Source: Fratercula arctica (lineage: Eukaryota > Chordata > Aves > Charadriiformes > Alcidae). Taken from it: a stretch of 64,000 nt of DNA. Below are positions 1 through 64,000 of this stretch, piece by piece (the stretch's first letter is position 1; each line of letters begins with the position of its first letter). The stretch spans positions 22,801,095 to 22,865,094 of the forward strand of contig CANTUZ010000010.1 in assembly GCA_947846985.1 (NCBI GenBank), given 5' to 3'. A program made the position numbers and the translations under genes. A model generated the notes under the pieces. The model saw nothing but the letters and a program-made list of their open reading frames with translations. It was not told the origin of the DNA and did no database searches.

Positions 1-1165
1 CTGCTACCTTGCTTTTTTGAGGATGCAGCTCAGCTAATGGCTCTTCTCTTCATTTTAGCCATGAGCCAATTTCTTCTGCGGGTGGACGGGTGGCAGTGAA
101 TTCCCTGCCTGTCTGTTTGGGGTCACCCGTTCCCCTCAAGCAGCGCTTGGGGTGAGAGCCGTGAGGTTTCAACACCTAGTGTGTCAGGCCACCTGAAGGA
201 AGAACATCCATCCCCAAATGATGCAATTAAATAAGCTGTAATGGTTCACTTTGCGTTATGGGCACAGCTGGTGAAACGTCCTCAGCAGGGTGACAAGTGC
301 TTAGCCACTGAACCACTCCAAATGAAGTTTAGGGTTAGAGCAGTTTTAGTCTTAAATTCCCTTCTGCCACCTCAACTTAATTTCAAGGAATAAATCCAGG
401 GCAAGTCCCATGGTATGGGAATTACCTGAGGATAAGGTCTGACCTGGATTGTCTCCTCCCAGAAGACTGAAGCTGGTGGCCAGAAGGCTCAGAAAGTCTT
501 GTGGGACAGCTGCTGAGGGGGGTGCAGAGTTTTAGGTCAGGGTCTCCTAAGCCATGCTACCATGAAAGTTGTGTTGAACAAGGACCTGAATGCCTGAAAC
601 AGAAACTGCTGGCAGCCAGTCCCTGCGCCTGTCCTTGAGGCGATGCTGGGGTGAGCAGGTGATTCCTGACTACGAAACTGCTGGAAAATCAGGCCCTTTG
701 TTCCCCACAAGGCAGAGAAGAAGGTCCTTTGAAAAGAGCTTGTTCCATTGCCGCACAGCTGGGCTGCACTCAGTTGTCCATATTCTCCTGCCTACCCCAG
801 GCTTGGCTTGTGCACTGGGGTGTGCTGGTTGCTACAGGTCTTGCTTTCAGCCCCACAAGCCCAAGGTGAAGGTGGTGTCTCTCGCTGAGGGTGGGTAGAG
901 TATTGGGGACCTCAACTGAGCTTTGTGTTCCTACTTTCTGGTTTTAGGTCCAGATATCTAGAGTACAAGACCACCCTGGAGGTCATGTTTGTGATTGCAA
1001 TAGGCTTTGCATTAGTGCTTTTGAAATTAAGATGCACGACTACAAATGTCAGGCAGGAAACTAGGGGAACCTGATTGCTTAGCTACTTAGGACAAAAACG
1101 TTGCCAATTTTTTAGGCAAAAATGCTGCAGGTATGGAGATAAGGTGGTTGATTTGAATTCTCATG

Positions 1166-1207
1166 GTAGGGGGAGAAAATGGGGCAGTAGGGGGAGAAAA
1201 TGGGGCA
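1166..1207. repeat. 21-bp tandem duplication
   Basis: Two adjacent, apparently identical 21-bp copies (1166-1186 and 1187-1207) of a purine-rich unit beginning gtagggggagaaaat. It is a small local duplication with no recognised function. Confidence 0.8.
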
Positions 1208-4200
1208 GGAGAGGGTCTGCTCAGTGCTGGCAGTGGCTGGGCTGAAGCAATCGGCTGTGCAAAGTGTTACTTTTCTGAATGCGATTGTTGCTGGGGGCTT
1301 TGGATTATGTTAGCGTGGAAAAAAATGCCTCCAAGTGAAGGGCCACAAATCATAGCTGGGCCAATAGGGAGGGAAAGAGGGCTATAAAACAGGAAATCAA
1401 TTTAATACTCAGTGGGTGTTTGCAGCGTGCTCACCCTTCCTTCAAATTGCCAAAGGAAAGATTAATTAAAGTTATATTGAGCAGCAAAAATGATGGAGGG
1501 TGTGAGATGGGGCTTGCGTGGTACAGCTTTCTCCATAATTAATTGAAAAAGGCATTCTTGGATTTCATTACCCAGAACCTTGCCATCTCCTGCTCTTAAA
1601 GGGCAGCTGAAGTGATGCTGGAATTCCAAGCCAGCATTGCTGCCTCGCAGCTTGGGCTAATGAGGAACGTTTCATAGGCAATTGGGAAGGTGCTACATCT
1701 GTGAAGTAGTGCCACTGTGCTATTTATGGGTCCTGTCATTTAGGATCAGACCATGACATGCTTTTGTTTGCTTGTGGTTTTGTTTCCTGGTTCCCATTTC
1801 TGCTGAGAGCTGTACGCACTGCAAGGTGGAGGTGTTGGCAGGGGGTGGAGATAGCTGGTGGCTAGGTCTCTCGTCTCTGCTGCCTTTATTCAGTAAGAAT
1901 AACTTTTAAGCGGGGTATGACAAAAGCTACAGGAGGCCAGGGCTTGGCTGGACCACTTGCTAACTGTCAAACAGGGAAAGAATTGCATGTGGCTCCCCTT
2001 TCCCTGCATCATGATCCAGCTGCCATTTGTGTCCCTTCTGTACTTTTCATGAAAAGCTGCCCCTTATCAGTGCTCTCTTTGTGAGAGGCTTTTCCTGCTT
2101 GCACCAGATGCTTTTTGGGGCTGTTGTGTATTACTTTCCCTCCCTCTCTGGGGTAGGCTTTGGAGGCACAGGGCTTTGCCTTTGTGATGGAGTTTCAGAA
2201 GCCAACTCCTGTAATCTGAGATGCAGCTGAACCTGCCAGGTACTACCTATCTGTGACTAGAGCATTTCCTCCCAGGTTTTCCCTTGAAGATCTTTCACTT
2301 GGTTTGATGCCAGAGCTTCCCTTAAATCTGGCTGAATGTGAAACTTTCTGCTCTTGTCCTGAAAAGGAGCCGCGGCAGTCCCCTCTTAAGGGTGTTTAAA
2401 CACTTTGCAGTGCAAGAGGGAGTCTACATGCCATGCTGTTGTAAGGGCAAAGTTCTGCTGTCTGCCCAGTGGTCCGTGGTCTGGCAGTCCTGGAAGTTTG
2501 TTTCCTCTGTTTTTTTCCATAATAAATTACTGACTATGCTGACTAGTGCAGGGCTGGGAGATGTAGAGCAGGCTGAAGCTTTGGATTAATTGGATGCAGC
2601 AGCTCCAGTCTTTATTGGCAATATGAGCACCATGGCCATGCCCGACTTCTGTTCGTTGTGTGTTATTGCTGTGATGGCTGATAGCACCTGGCTGTGTGAT
2701 ACTGCAGAAAAGAACGTTTTGTTTTTTAAAAAAATGTGTACTTATAACAGTCTCTTGATGCAAGGCCAGCACTAGATGCTCCTAAAAGCAATTGTAATTG
2801 ATTGGGCCAAGAAGAGGAGAAAGTGATCGCAACTTAGTGCAAATGCTGGGTTTGGCACTTCTTAAACCAGTTAGGACAGAAGAAACAATGGTTGAGTTGG
2901 TCAAATTACATGAAGCTGGCAAATCAAGGGTTTCTTTTTTTCTTTTGTTTTGTTTTTGGCAAGGGCATCTTGCCAGGCTGTTGGCTTAAAGAGAACATAC
3001 CAGGTCTGTTCTGAGCCACTGTTGGCTTTTCCTCTGTGTGGCTCTGAACTTTCTGTAACTTGGAGAACAGACAGACTTAGGAATGCTAGCCCTGTTTAAA
3101 AGCAATTTCCCTGCTCTCTCTTCTACAGGCTAGGTGTCAGCTGCTCAGCTGATGGATGTGGGGAGCTAAAGACAAAAAATGTGTGCTTTCTCATCATCCC
3201 TGGATGGTCTAAACAGATTGTTGCTTCATAGTCCACATAGTGCAGTAAAAGATGTGGGGTTTTTCTAGCCTACGTTATGTGCAGAGTGCTTCCTCAAACA
3301 GTAAGCGTTAGCAAATGGAGACATATCCAGGCAAGGATGGAATGGCGTGGTGTCCAGTTGAGAACTAGACACTAGGGTGGAGGGAAGAAATGCTGAGCTG
3401 GCAGAAGTTGCAGAGGAAGAATCTCACTTCGAGGTGGTGGCACGGGGTCGGGGCATGCTGCTTGCACTTGGGAACACGCTGGATCTCAAAGCCCTTCCTG
3501 GCTTATGAGAAAAGAAGGTGCTGAAATTGATCCCCCCTCAGCAGAGTGGAGCATCCGTGGGCATGGTGGAGTTGGACAGGAGCCGGGAAGGCTACCTGTG
3601 TCCCTCTGGCAGCAGGAGGGGGCCAGGGTTGTCTGGGCAGAAGGACAGCCAAGTGACATGCAGAGCTTGCTTTCACTTGCACGGGAGTGAGGTCTCCAGG
3701 TGAATTTCACTGCCCGTGGGGTGGGTCTATGCGTGCCTGTCCGTGTTGTGGGGTAGAGATCAAACTCCATACATTTGTGTGTCTGTGATAGCTTCTTCCT
3801 AAAGTCTGTTGCCTGCCTACATGTAAAATTTGGCCAAGAGGCACTCTGCAGACCGCCTACAGCTTTCAGGGAGAACAGTTCAGAGATGCACAGCCAAAGC
3901 CCTGTCTCTCATCAGCGTTGCCATGGGACATGCACCGTCACCTAGAGCAGAAAGCAGAGAGAGCAAAAATGTTATGAAGCTGACACAGCTCAATTTACTC
4001 CACATGGAAACAGGAGGGGCTAAGCCAGTCCCTTGGGTTTGCACACCACATTACAGGGGAGTAGCATCCTTAACCCTGTAAGGTGGTCAGAAGCACTGGG
4101 CAGCAGACGTCCCCCTGCTGTGCTTTCTTAGGAAGAGGCAGGTGTTTAACCATTTAAGAGCCCATAGAGGGAGCTGCTTTGCTGCCTGTGGCATGGATTT

Positions 4201-7200
4201 CCAGCTCTGTGTGGTCACATATGCCCTCCTGCATTGCTCCTTGTACCAGGAATGGATTTATAGACCGCTGGATTGGAGTGACTGCCATGTTGATGTGGAA
4301 AAGATGAAGACCTTCATTGAGGAAGCAACCAGCAGCAGGAGAGTTATGAATATTAAAATGAGAAGATCTTTCTCCTAACCTAATTAGGGCAGGCACTATA
4401 ATCCGTGCCACTGAATTGTTTGGTTCTTGGTTAAAATAACATGGCATTCAGCCAAGGGACAGCATGTATCTTTCCTTAAAGCTGGTCCGTGTGTAGGCTC
4501 GCATGTCTGTTTACAGCTTTGGACAAACTCAAGCCCAAAGTATTTCTTTGTTCCTGCATCGTCGCCTTCCAGGAAAGGAAATTCACTGAACGTGAATCGG
4601 AATTTCTGGCCTAATACGGTTTCCTGCAGATAACTTCCCAAGACGGGGTACTGTGGGAGCACTACACATGGTAATTTTGTCAGTTTGGGATTTTGCAGAA
4701 ATCTGAACAGGGATTCAGATTCAGATTCCCAGGAGGCTTTGATGTTTTTGAAATACTTGTTGCCATTTAGAAGTGGACAGTCCTCTTAGACATTCCTCCA
4801 CAAACTGAGACTCATTTCTGAAATGAAACATGCTCCCTGGGCAGGGGAACTCCTGCCCACTGAAAACTGAATTGCTGAGTCCCTGTTTCCCAGAGGAAAC
4901 CCCACTGATGCCAGACACCAGCTCTGGCTCCAGACACCCTTGCTGTGTGGAGGGGTTTACCACCAGAGCCTTCAAGCCAGCTTACCCCTAAAGGTGGCCA
5001 GTGGGAAACTTCTGATCATTCCTACTGCAGAAAAACAAACTGACCCAGATGAAAACGTAATGGCTGAATAGAACGGTCTTGATGCTTTTCTTTTGCTCAT
5101 TACTGCCGCTTGTTCCCCACCCTCCTTTGGCTTGAGTGTTCGATGCTCAGGATCTGGCCCTATTTCCAAAGTGTTGGTTTAGAACTTTTCCTCTCTCTTT
5201 TTTTCACTGGTTTCTGCCTTATTTTGAGGCTTTGCTCTTTCCTCTGATGCAGTTGTTAGTTTGTCCGAAGGAATGTGGTGCGTTTTTTCCTCAAGGCATA
5301 AATCTTTCTTAGCGTACTTCAGAATACCGTTCTGCTGGTTCCTGTGCCAGCAGGTGGTTCAGCAACAGCAGCAGACCTGTCGTCTTGCAAAGAAAGAAAT
5401 ATGGAGGTGCTGGGATCACACTTGGATCCGTTGATTTATTTATTGTTAGACTGCACGGCATTAGCCCAGCTCGCCTTGCCCGTATCTCATGTGGCCAAGG
5501 TGGGACATTGATATTCCTGTGTGCTATATTTGGGTATGGTGCGATCACCTCTGGAAGAAGAGCTGGTGCCTATGGGTCTTTTAGTAACACAGATGATGGA
5601 AGGCAGATATCTGGGTGGGAATAGACATTGGCCCTTGCAAATACACATGGGATTGATCTCATGGGTGGGTTCAGAGCATACCCTTTGATTGCTCTGTGAG
5701 CCACTAACAGCCGGTGTGGCTCACCACTTGGGTGATACCGTTGAGTCTGCTGCCTGGGTTCCCTGACAGTAGCATCTGTTGATGCTCACAAAATTGGAGA
5801 TGCCAAGGTTAATTATGCAAACGCTTCTTCCTTGGATATTTTACACTGGCAGGAGCAGTCATGAAGCATCCCTCCTGGAGAACCATCTACACACAGAGGT
5901 TGTGAATACCAGCAAAACCTGAGTTTGAGTTATGAGTATTGATGAAACAAGACTGAGGCATCTGCTTGGGTTCACATTGCTATTTGTTTTTCATGCTCAT
6001 TGCTGTACTGCACTGTGGGAAACCTGCTGAGCAAGAGTAAAGTCCTTCCAGCAAAACTGTGTTAAAACTGTGCTGGAAGAACTGAAATGAAGTCTGTCAG
6101 CGTGAGCTGTGCCAGTTGGCTGCGAGTTCAGACGAGACCCTCGAGCTGATGACATACACTAACATGGTGTGGCTCTGGTCCCGCAGAAAGAGGGCTCCTT
6201 TGGCTCAAGCTAGAGGGCATAGTCCTCAATCTAGGTTCAGATCCCATTCAGCACCTAAAACCTGTCATTTCTTAATAAAAGCTTCAGTCGGTGAAAGCGT
6301 CTGTGTTTGAGGTGGAGTGGGCTGGAGGGAGCTTTCTTGGCAGGCAGGGTATGCCTGTTTCCAAGGCCTCTTTTTCTGTGAATCTCTGTCACAGCTGGTC
6401 CTGTTGGGTGCAGCGGTCTCCCATAGCATCCAGAGGGTGACTGCTTTGCTGATCCCTGTCATCAGCGTAAATCTAGGGCCTGTACTGATGCCCTGGTGCA
6501 GGAATGTGGGGGCTTCCTGGCAAGGGGTTGCGGCAGGCAAATGGGTGAAAGTTTTGCTCCAGCTTGGTGGCTGGGGATCAGTTCAAACACAGACATCAGG
6601 TGACGTTTCTCAAGTGTGGAGTTATATTTTTCTTCTGCCAGCTCAAGTGGCTCTCATATTCTTGTATAAACTTAGAGCGGTGAGGGTGAAGGATACCCAT
6701 CCTTGGGTATTTGTCTTGAAGCGTTAAAGATCGGCCTGTTTTTAACAAATCGCAATATTGCATTTTTGTTTGAGTTGTATTTTTAGGACTCATGTTATTC
6801 AGTTTTCTGGCTGAATACCAGAAGCTTTTCTTGGTGATTTTTTTTTTTCCTAATTTGTCTTTGGGGAGAAAAAAAGAAAGGACAAGAATTTTGTTAGAAG
6901 ACCTGGGTGAAACCCACTTCTCATGGAAAATTTTAGACTGTTGTGAACACTTTAGTATTGACTTCTCGTAAGAGACAGCAAAATTAATTTTCTCCCCTGA
7001 AATCAGATTGTGCTACTTGGAATTCGAAAAGGGAAAAAATGGAAGCAGGGAATGGGAGAAGGGAATTGCTTGGGGGTGTTGGGGGCGGGGAACAGATTGG
7101 AGGTGATTTGCAGGGAAGAGCAGGTGAAGATTTTATGAAGAAGACACTTTGGGCCATCACATCACTTTGAAGTGTGCCAAAGCACACACCCCCCTTTCTC

Positions 7201-7210
7201 CCCTCTCCCT

Positions 7211-7236
7211 CCCCCCCCCCCCCCCCCCCCCCCCCC
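7211..7236. repeat. C26 homopolymer
   Basis: A run of 26 C follows a pyrimidine-rich stretch and is followed by seven A. The complementary G run could form a G-quadruplex. The exact length is vulnerable to sequencing error. Confidence 0.9.
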
Positions 7237-7813
7237 AAAAAAAGTTACTGTGGGAAATGAGCACTGTGAAGGCACTGGCGGGTTTGGACACTGTGGTTGT
7301 GCGTGAAGCACCTGGAGGAACTGTTCATCCTGTCCTCTGCCTGGAAAGAGATTTCTCCTTCCCAGTGCCATCTGCCATACCGTCCAGGCATCGCGGCACC
7401 TCTGTGCTCCGCATGCAACGCAGACACCAGCATGTGGACTGTTTTCCTGGGGGAGAAACGTGCTGAAAATGGGGACGGCTTGCCAGGCTGCTTTTTTTTC
7501 ATTTGGGTGCTGGATTTGTTTGTTAAACACAGTCGTCCTTCCCCTTTGCCCCAACAGACAAACGCCGTCGGTTGCATGTGGTGAGGTTACTAGTCCAGCA
7601 TGGAAGCAGACTCTCTCATATTGGCTCCATCAACCTCAGTAAGAGCTACTCTGTGCTTACTATCCAGAGCGATTAATGCATCTTCTTAAAGAAAAGCTGG
7701 CACGCTGTCACACCGAGTGTTAAGAGTTTGCACCTGGCTGTACACTGCAGAGCTCTCTGCCAAGAGAAATACTGGTTTCCAAGTTCGTTAGCCTGCTGTT
7801 AGGAGATTTTAAA

Positions 7814-7835
7814 TTTGTTTGTTTGTTTGTTTTTG
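7814..7835. repeat. (TTTG)n microsatellite
   Basis: About five tandem TTTG units within inferred intron 1. Confidence 0.8.
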
Positions 7836-9636
7836 TTTTCTTCTTTGGAAATCGTCCCACATTAAATTAAAAAGGAGACCTTGGTAAAGCAAATCAGAAG
7901 GGATGCTTCGAGATGCTTCATTTGCCAGCAGTCTCTGAACTTGTGACCCTTTAAAATAAAGTACTTGGGCTTTCCTGTGGGACACCTCCCGTGGGGTGGA
8001 CGCAAGCATCTTTCAGGTTTGCGTGCCTTTAGGAAGGAGCCTTTGACAGCACAGGAGAAGTTGCAGCGCAGCATTCTCAGCCGGGACTTCCAGCGAGGAA
8101 AGTTGTTCAGCTGGTTCGGGACCGTGATAAATCATGGTTCCCCTGGAGCATGCTGGGACTGCAGAGAGCTGGAAATAAGTGCTAGGAAAATTCAGCTTTT
8201 GTAGTGGGCCATCTTTCAGGATGATGTATGGCTTTGTAACAGAAAGAGATTCCTTTGCTAGGGCTGTGAGAAAACTGTTGCCTTCCATTGGGTAGGAAAA
8301 TGTAAAAATTCTGTTGATCCGTGCTGCAGGCTTGCCCCGAAAGCTGCGCTTTGGCATGGGCTACCTTAGCCGGCGAACAAACTGTGTGGTGCTAATGGAA
8401 AAGAGCCACTGAGCGCCCAAGGTGGTGGCAATTAGTTTGGGGCTGAAATGGGATGATAGTTTTGGCAGGAGGGTAGGGAATGGATATCTACTTGGCCAGT
8501 ATAATAGTGAGATACTGAATGTGGCTGGGGAGGGAATCAAATAGCACAGAATGCCATTTGCGTCTCTGCCTCTTTGTCCTGAGCAACATTGTCCTGAGCA
8601 GATAATTTCTCTGGATGGATAAAATGTCTTCGCTTCAAATTGCAGTAACAGGAGGATGTGTCTCTGCTTTCTTCCGCTGGCCATTCCCAATCAGCTTGGG
8701 ATGTTTGGCCATGCTCGTTAGCTGGTGGGGTTCTGACAGTATTTTAGGTTCTTCGCTGTTCATCGTGAGGGCTCAGATGGCCAAGAAGTTGGGGAGAGCC
8801 TGAGTCCGGGTTTGTGTAGCAAACAGAGGCTCTGCCCAAGTTAAAAATGATGTCAGTCTGTCTGTAGGTTTGTCTGCACTAACTGTGGTCTCTTCTGGAC
8901 CTGTCGCTGTATTTCTGTACTCTGGGGTTTGGTAGCACTGTCAAGGAGAACCAACCAAAAATGCAGATCCAGCCTCCTTTGAGGCTGTCTCCCATTCCTC
9001 TGCTGTGGCCAGGTAACCAGGGGAAACACCTTTGTTCCAGGGAGAGGGGGAAGCATCAGAGTCCTGCTCCGCTCATGCCAGGGCTTTGCTGCTCGTAGCA
9101 GCTCTTGGCTGAGGCAGTTTGTGGTAGCTGGGATGTGCCCCAGTAGAAGGCAAAGACTTCTTGCTGTTCCCATGTCCCAGAACAGTGACATTGGCAAATG
9201 CTTTGCTACCGACGGGGGTGCTGAGATGCAGAATAGAGGAGGCAAGCGCTGCATCAGAACAAGTGCCATGTTGTATCAAAAAAACCTCGCTGAGTTAACT
9301 GTTCATAACGCAGTTGCCACACATCTGATTGCAGGTTTCTGATATTCAGGCAAAGGTCCATGTTTTGTTTGGTCTAGGTAGTGAAAGTGAGATGATCAGT
9401 TAAACCCACTGGTTTCTCAGGCCTAGCATACTTTGATCATTGATGTTATTAGTGTAGCAATGGGATGTTCCCCCCACCCCAAGTAATGTAAATGTTGTTG
9501 ACTTAACAAGAGAAGAAAAAATTATTCCATCAAATCTGGTCACTGTTGCAGACAGCAACTCAACATTGCTCCTTGTCTGACTTACTGAGTTGTCTTGAAC
9601 TATACCACTGATTAATTTGCTCTGGTTTTGGGTTGG

Positions 9637-9654
9637 TTTTTTTTTTTTTTTTTT
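9637..9654. repeat. T18 homopolymer
   Basis: An uninterrupted run of 18 T about 950 bp upstream of exon 2. No clear SINE or LINE body is attached. Confidence 0.85.
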
Positions 9655-10605
9655 AAATTATTATTTTTTGTCAACCTATGTGGTCTTCTCATATGAGTGG
9701 TAACAGCTCTGTTTGTAACCTGTTTGTTATCTCTGAAAGATCTGTTCTGCTTGGTCAACTGCTTCATCGCCTGTGTTTATTTTGTTCAAATTCCCAAAAT
9801 GGTAACCATACACTGCAGCGTCAACTCGGTCAGGATACTCCCAGGGTATAATTTTTTCCACTCAAATGATTTCCAGTCTGTTTCTCTGGGCTGTGAATGT
9901 TGAGGTATCAGTTTGTTTACCTTATTTTCATGGCTTCTGCCTGAAACTCAAGGTTTTTTACAAAATTTAAAACTCTGCAAATTTAAATCTGGGTAACTGA
10001 TCCACAAGGGGACAAGTAACTGGTGTTTCTCTGCTGAAGTGGAAATGGTAGGCTGGCTCTCAGCTTGGATTTAGAGCAATGCAGCGTGTCTGAGTGCTGA
10101 CTATGTGTATGAGGTCCTGCAGGCTGACAGCCGTAGCCTTTAGACGTACGCTGCTGAGCTTGAGTCCTCCACCACTGTCCTGTCTTATGCAAACTGTTGG
10201 CCTGGGGATGGTGTGGATGCACCATCTCAGGATCTGAGCTGCAGCTTCGCTAACTCCTTCACACTAACTAGGGAAATACCAGTGATTGTCCTCCTTGTAG
10301 GCTTTAAAGGAGAGTCAACACCACCACCTTAGTGCCTGGTTGAGAGCCAGACCTGTAACAACAATTAACGCAAGGAATCCCAGCTAATCAGCTCTTTTTG
10401 GTGGATCTGCACAGTGGCTTTAATTTAAATGCTGTTGCCTGGCCTCCAGCGATGTCCACTCTGTCTGTACTTTTAAAACTACTGCTGTGTGTTACCTTTT
10501 TTTGGCCCATGGAGTATGTCCTTTTAGGTGCCATACAGGCCACATAGGAACTGTACTTTCCTTCCAAAATAAAAAGTAAACTAATTACAGTTTGTTTCTC
10601 TCCAG

Positions 10606-63715
<53,110 letters not shown>

Positions 63716-64000
63716 GTACGTAACCAGTCGCTGCATCTCAGAGGTGTGACTATTGGCTAACTCAGAACTAGATGAATCCTTGGGATACAAGGAAGAGGAG
63801 ACTCTGTCTTACTGGTGGAGCTTCTGGTTGTTTCCCTACCCTTGATATAATAAGCCAATAACAGTGATTGTTCTCCTTGAAGTCTGGATCTGCTTTTTCT
63901 ATGGAGTGGAAGGATTAAAGCTGTTCTGTTATAAATAGGCTTCTTTTCTCTGCCAGTTTTGCGTAACTATAGGTGTTTTCCATCGTTAATAGGTGTCCCA
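63716..64000 (+). other. TLL2: TLL2 intron 15 (5' part)
   Basis: Intron sequence to the right edge of the window. Nothing else was recognised. Confidence 0.92.

Larger units (their letters stand above)
1..10605 (+). other. TLL2: TLL2 intron 1 (3' part, inferred)
   Basis: No convincing coding exon was found on either strand. Exon 2 begins in phase 1 and needs an upstream exon supplying a G, so this stretch is inferred to be intron 1. No CpG-rich block resembling the TLL2 promoter and signal-peptide exon is visible. Contents are a 21-bp tandem pair (1166-1207), a TAAT-rich block (about 1440-1700), a C26 run (7211-7236), a TTTG microsatellite (7814-7835) and a T18 run (9637-9654). Short open frames here show no recognisable domain and start at arbitrary codons. 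Confidence 0.75.

Noticed and set aside
590..898. Possible first exon of TLL2 near the left edge
   Set aside because: The translation has no signal peptide and no DPCKA-type ending, and the region is not CpG-rich.

Overview
This window is vertebrate genomic DNA, almost certainly from a bird. It carries CR1 LINE 3' ends of avian type with the short ATTCTATGATT-type tail, three ERVL-like LTRs of a kind I associate with neoavian genomes, and a long, sparsely coding gene body with GT-AG introns. It contains one gene on the + strand, TLL2 (tolloid-like 2), a secreted astacin metalloprotease of the BMP1/tolloid family. I identified it against my recollection of human BMP1, TLL1 and TLL2. TLL2-type residues recur across the exons: the [15 protein letters not shown] start of exon 2, the DGRxNTTL prodomain motif, [18 protein letters not shown], and [14 protein letters not shown] in CUB1.

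Layout. 1-10605 is inferred to be the 3' part of intron 1; I saw no first exon or CpG-rich promoter there, so the signal-peptide exon is probably upstream. Fourteen coding exons follow, counted as exons 2-15 of the 21 I expect from the human gene. Exons 2-4 encode the propeptide, ending in the furin-type site RVRR. Exons 4-8 encode the astacin protease, with the [13 protein letters not shown] zinc motif and the SIMHY Met-turn. Exons 9-11 encode CUB1, exons 12-13 CUB2, exon 14 a calcium-binding type EGF domain, and exon 15 the first half of CUB3. The rest of CUB3, EGF2, CUB4 and CUB5 lie beyond the right edge. The exons splice into one open frame (1853 nt, 617 complete codons) with consistent phases and GT-AG at every junction, so the gene looks intact here.

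The non-coding sequence is mostly intron; intron 2 alone is about 19.4 kb. It holds an ERVL-like solo LTR with a perfect 5-bp target duplication (12220-12791), a second related LTR (30420-30949), and a third in the sense orientation with a poly(A) signal (about 60345-61110). It also holds CR1 fragments, very long G and C homopolymers, and several AT-rich, homeobox-motif-rich blocks that could be enhancers. The most unusual structure is a long inverted repeat in intron 13 (58357-58669) that would fold into a near-complete RNA duplex. I saw no second gene, RNA gene, CRISPR array or new multi-gene system.
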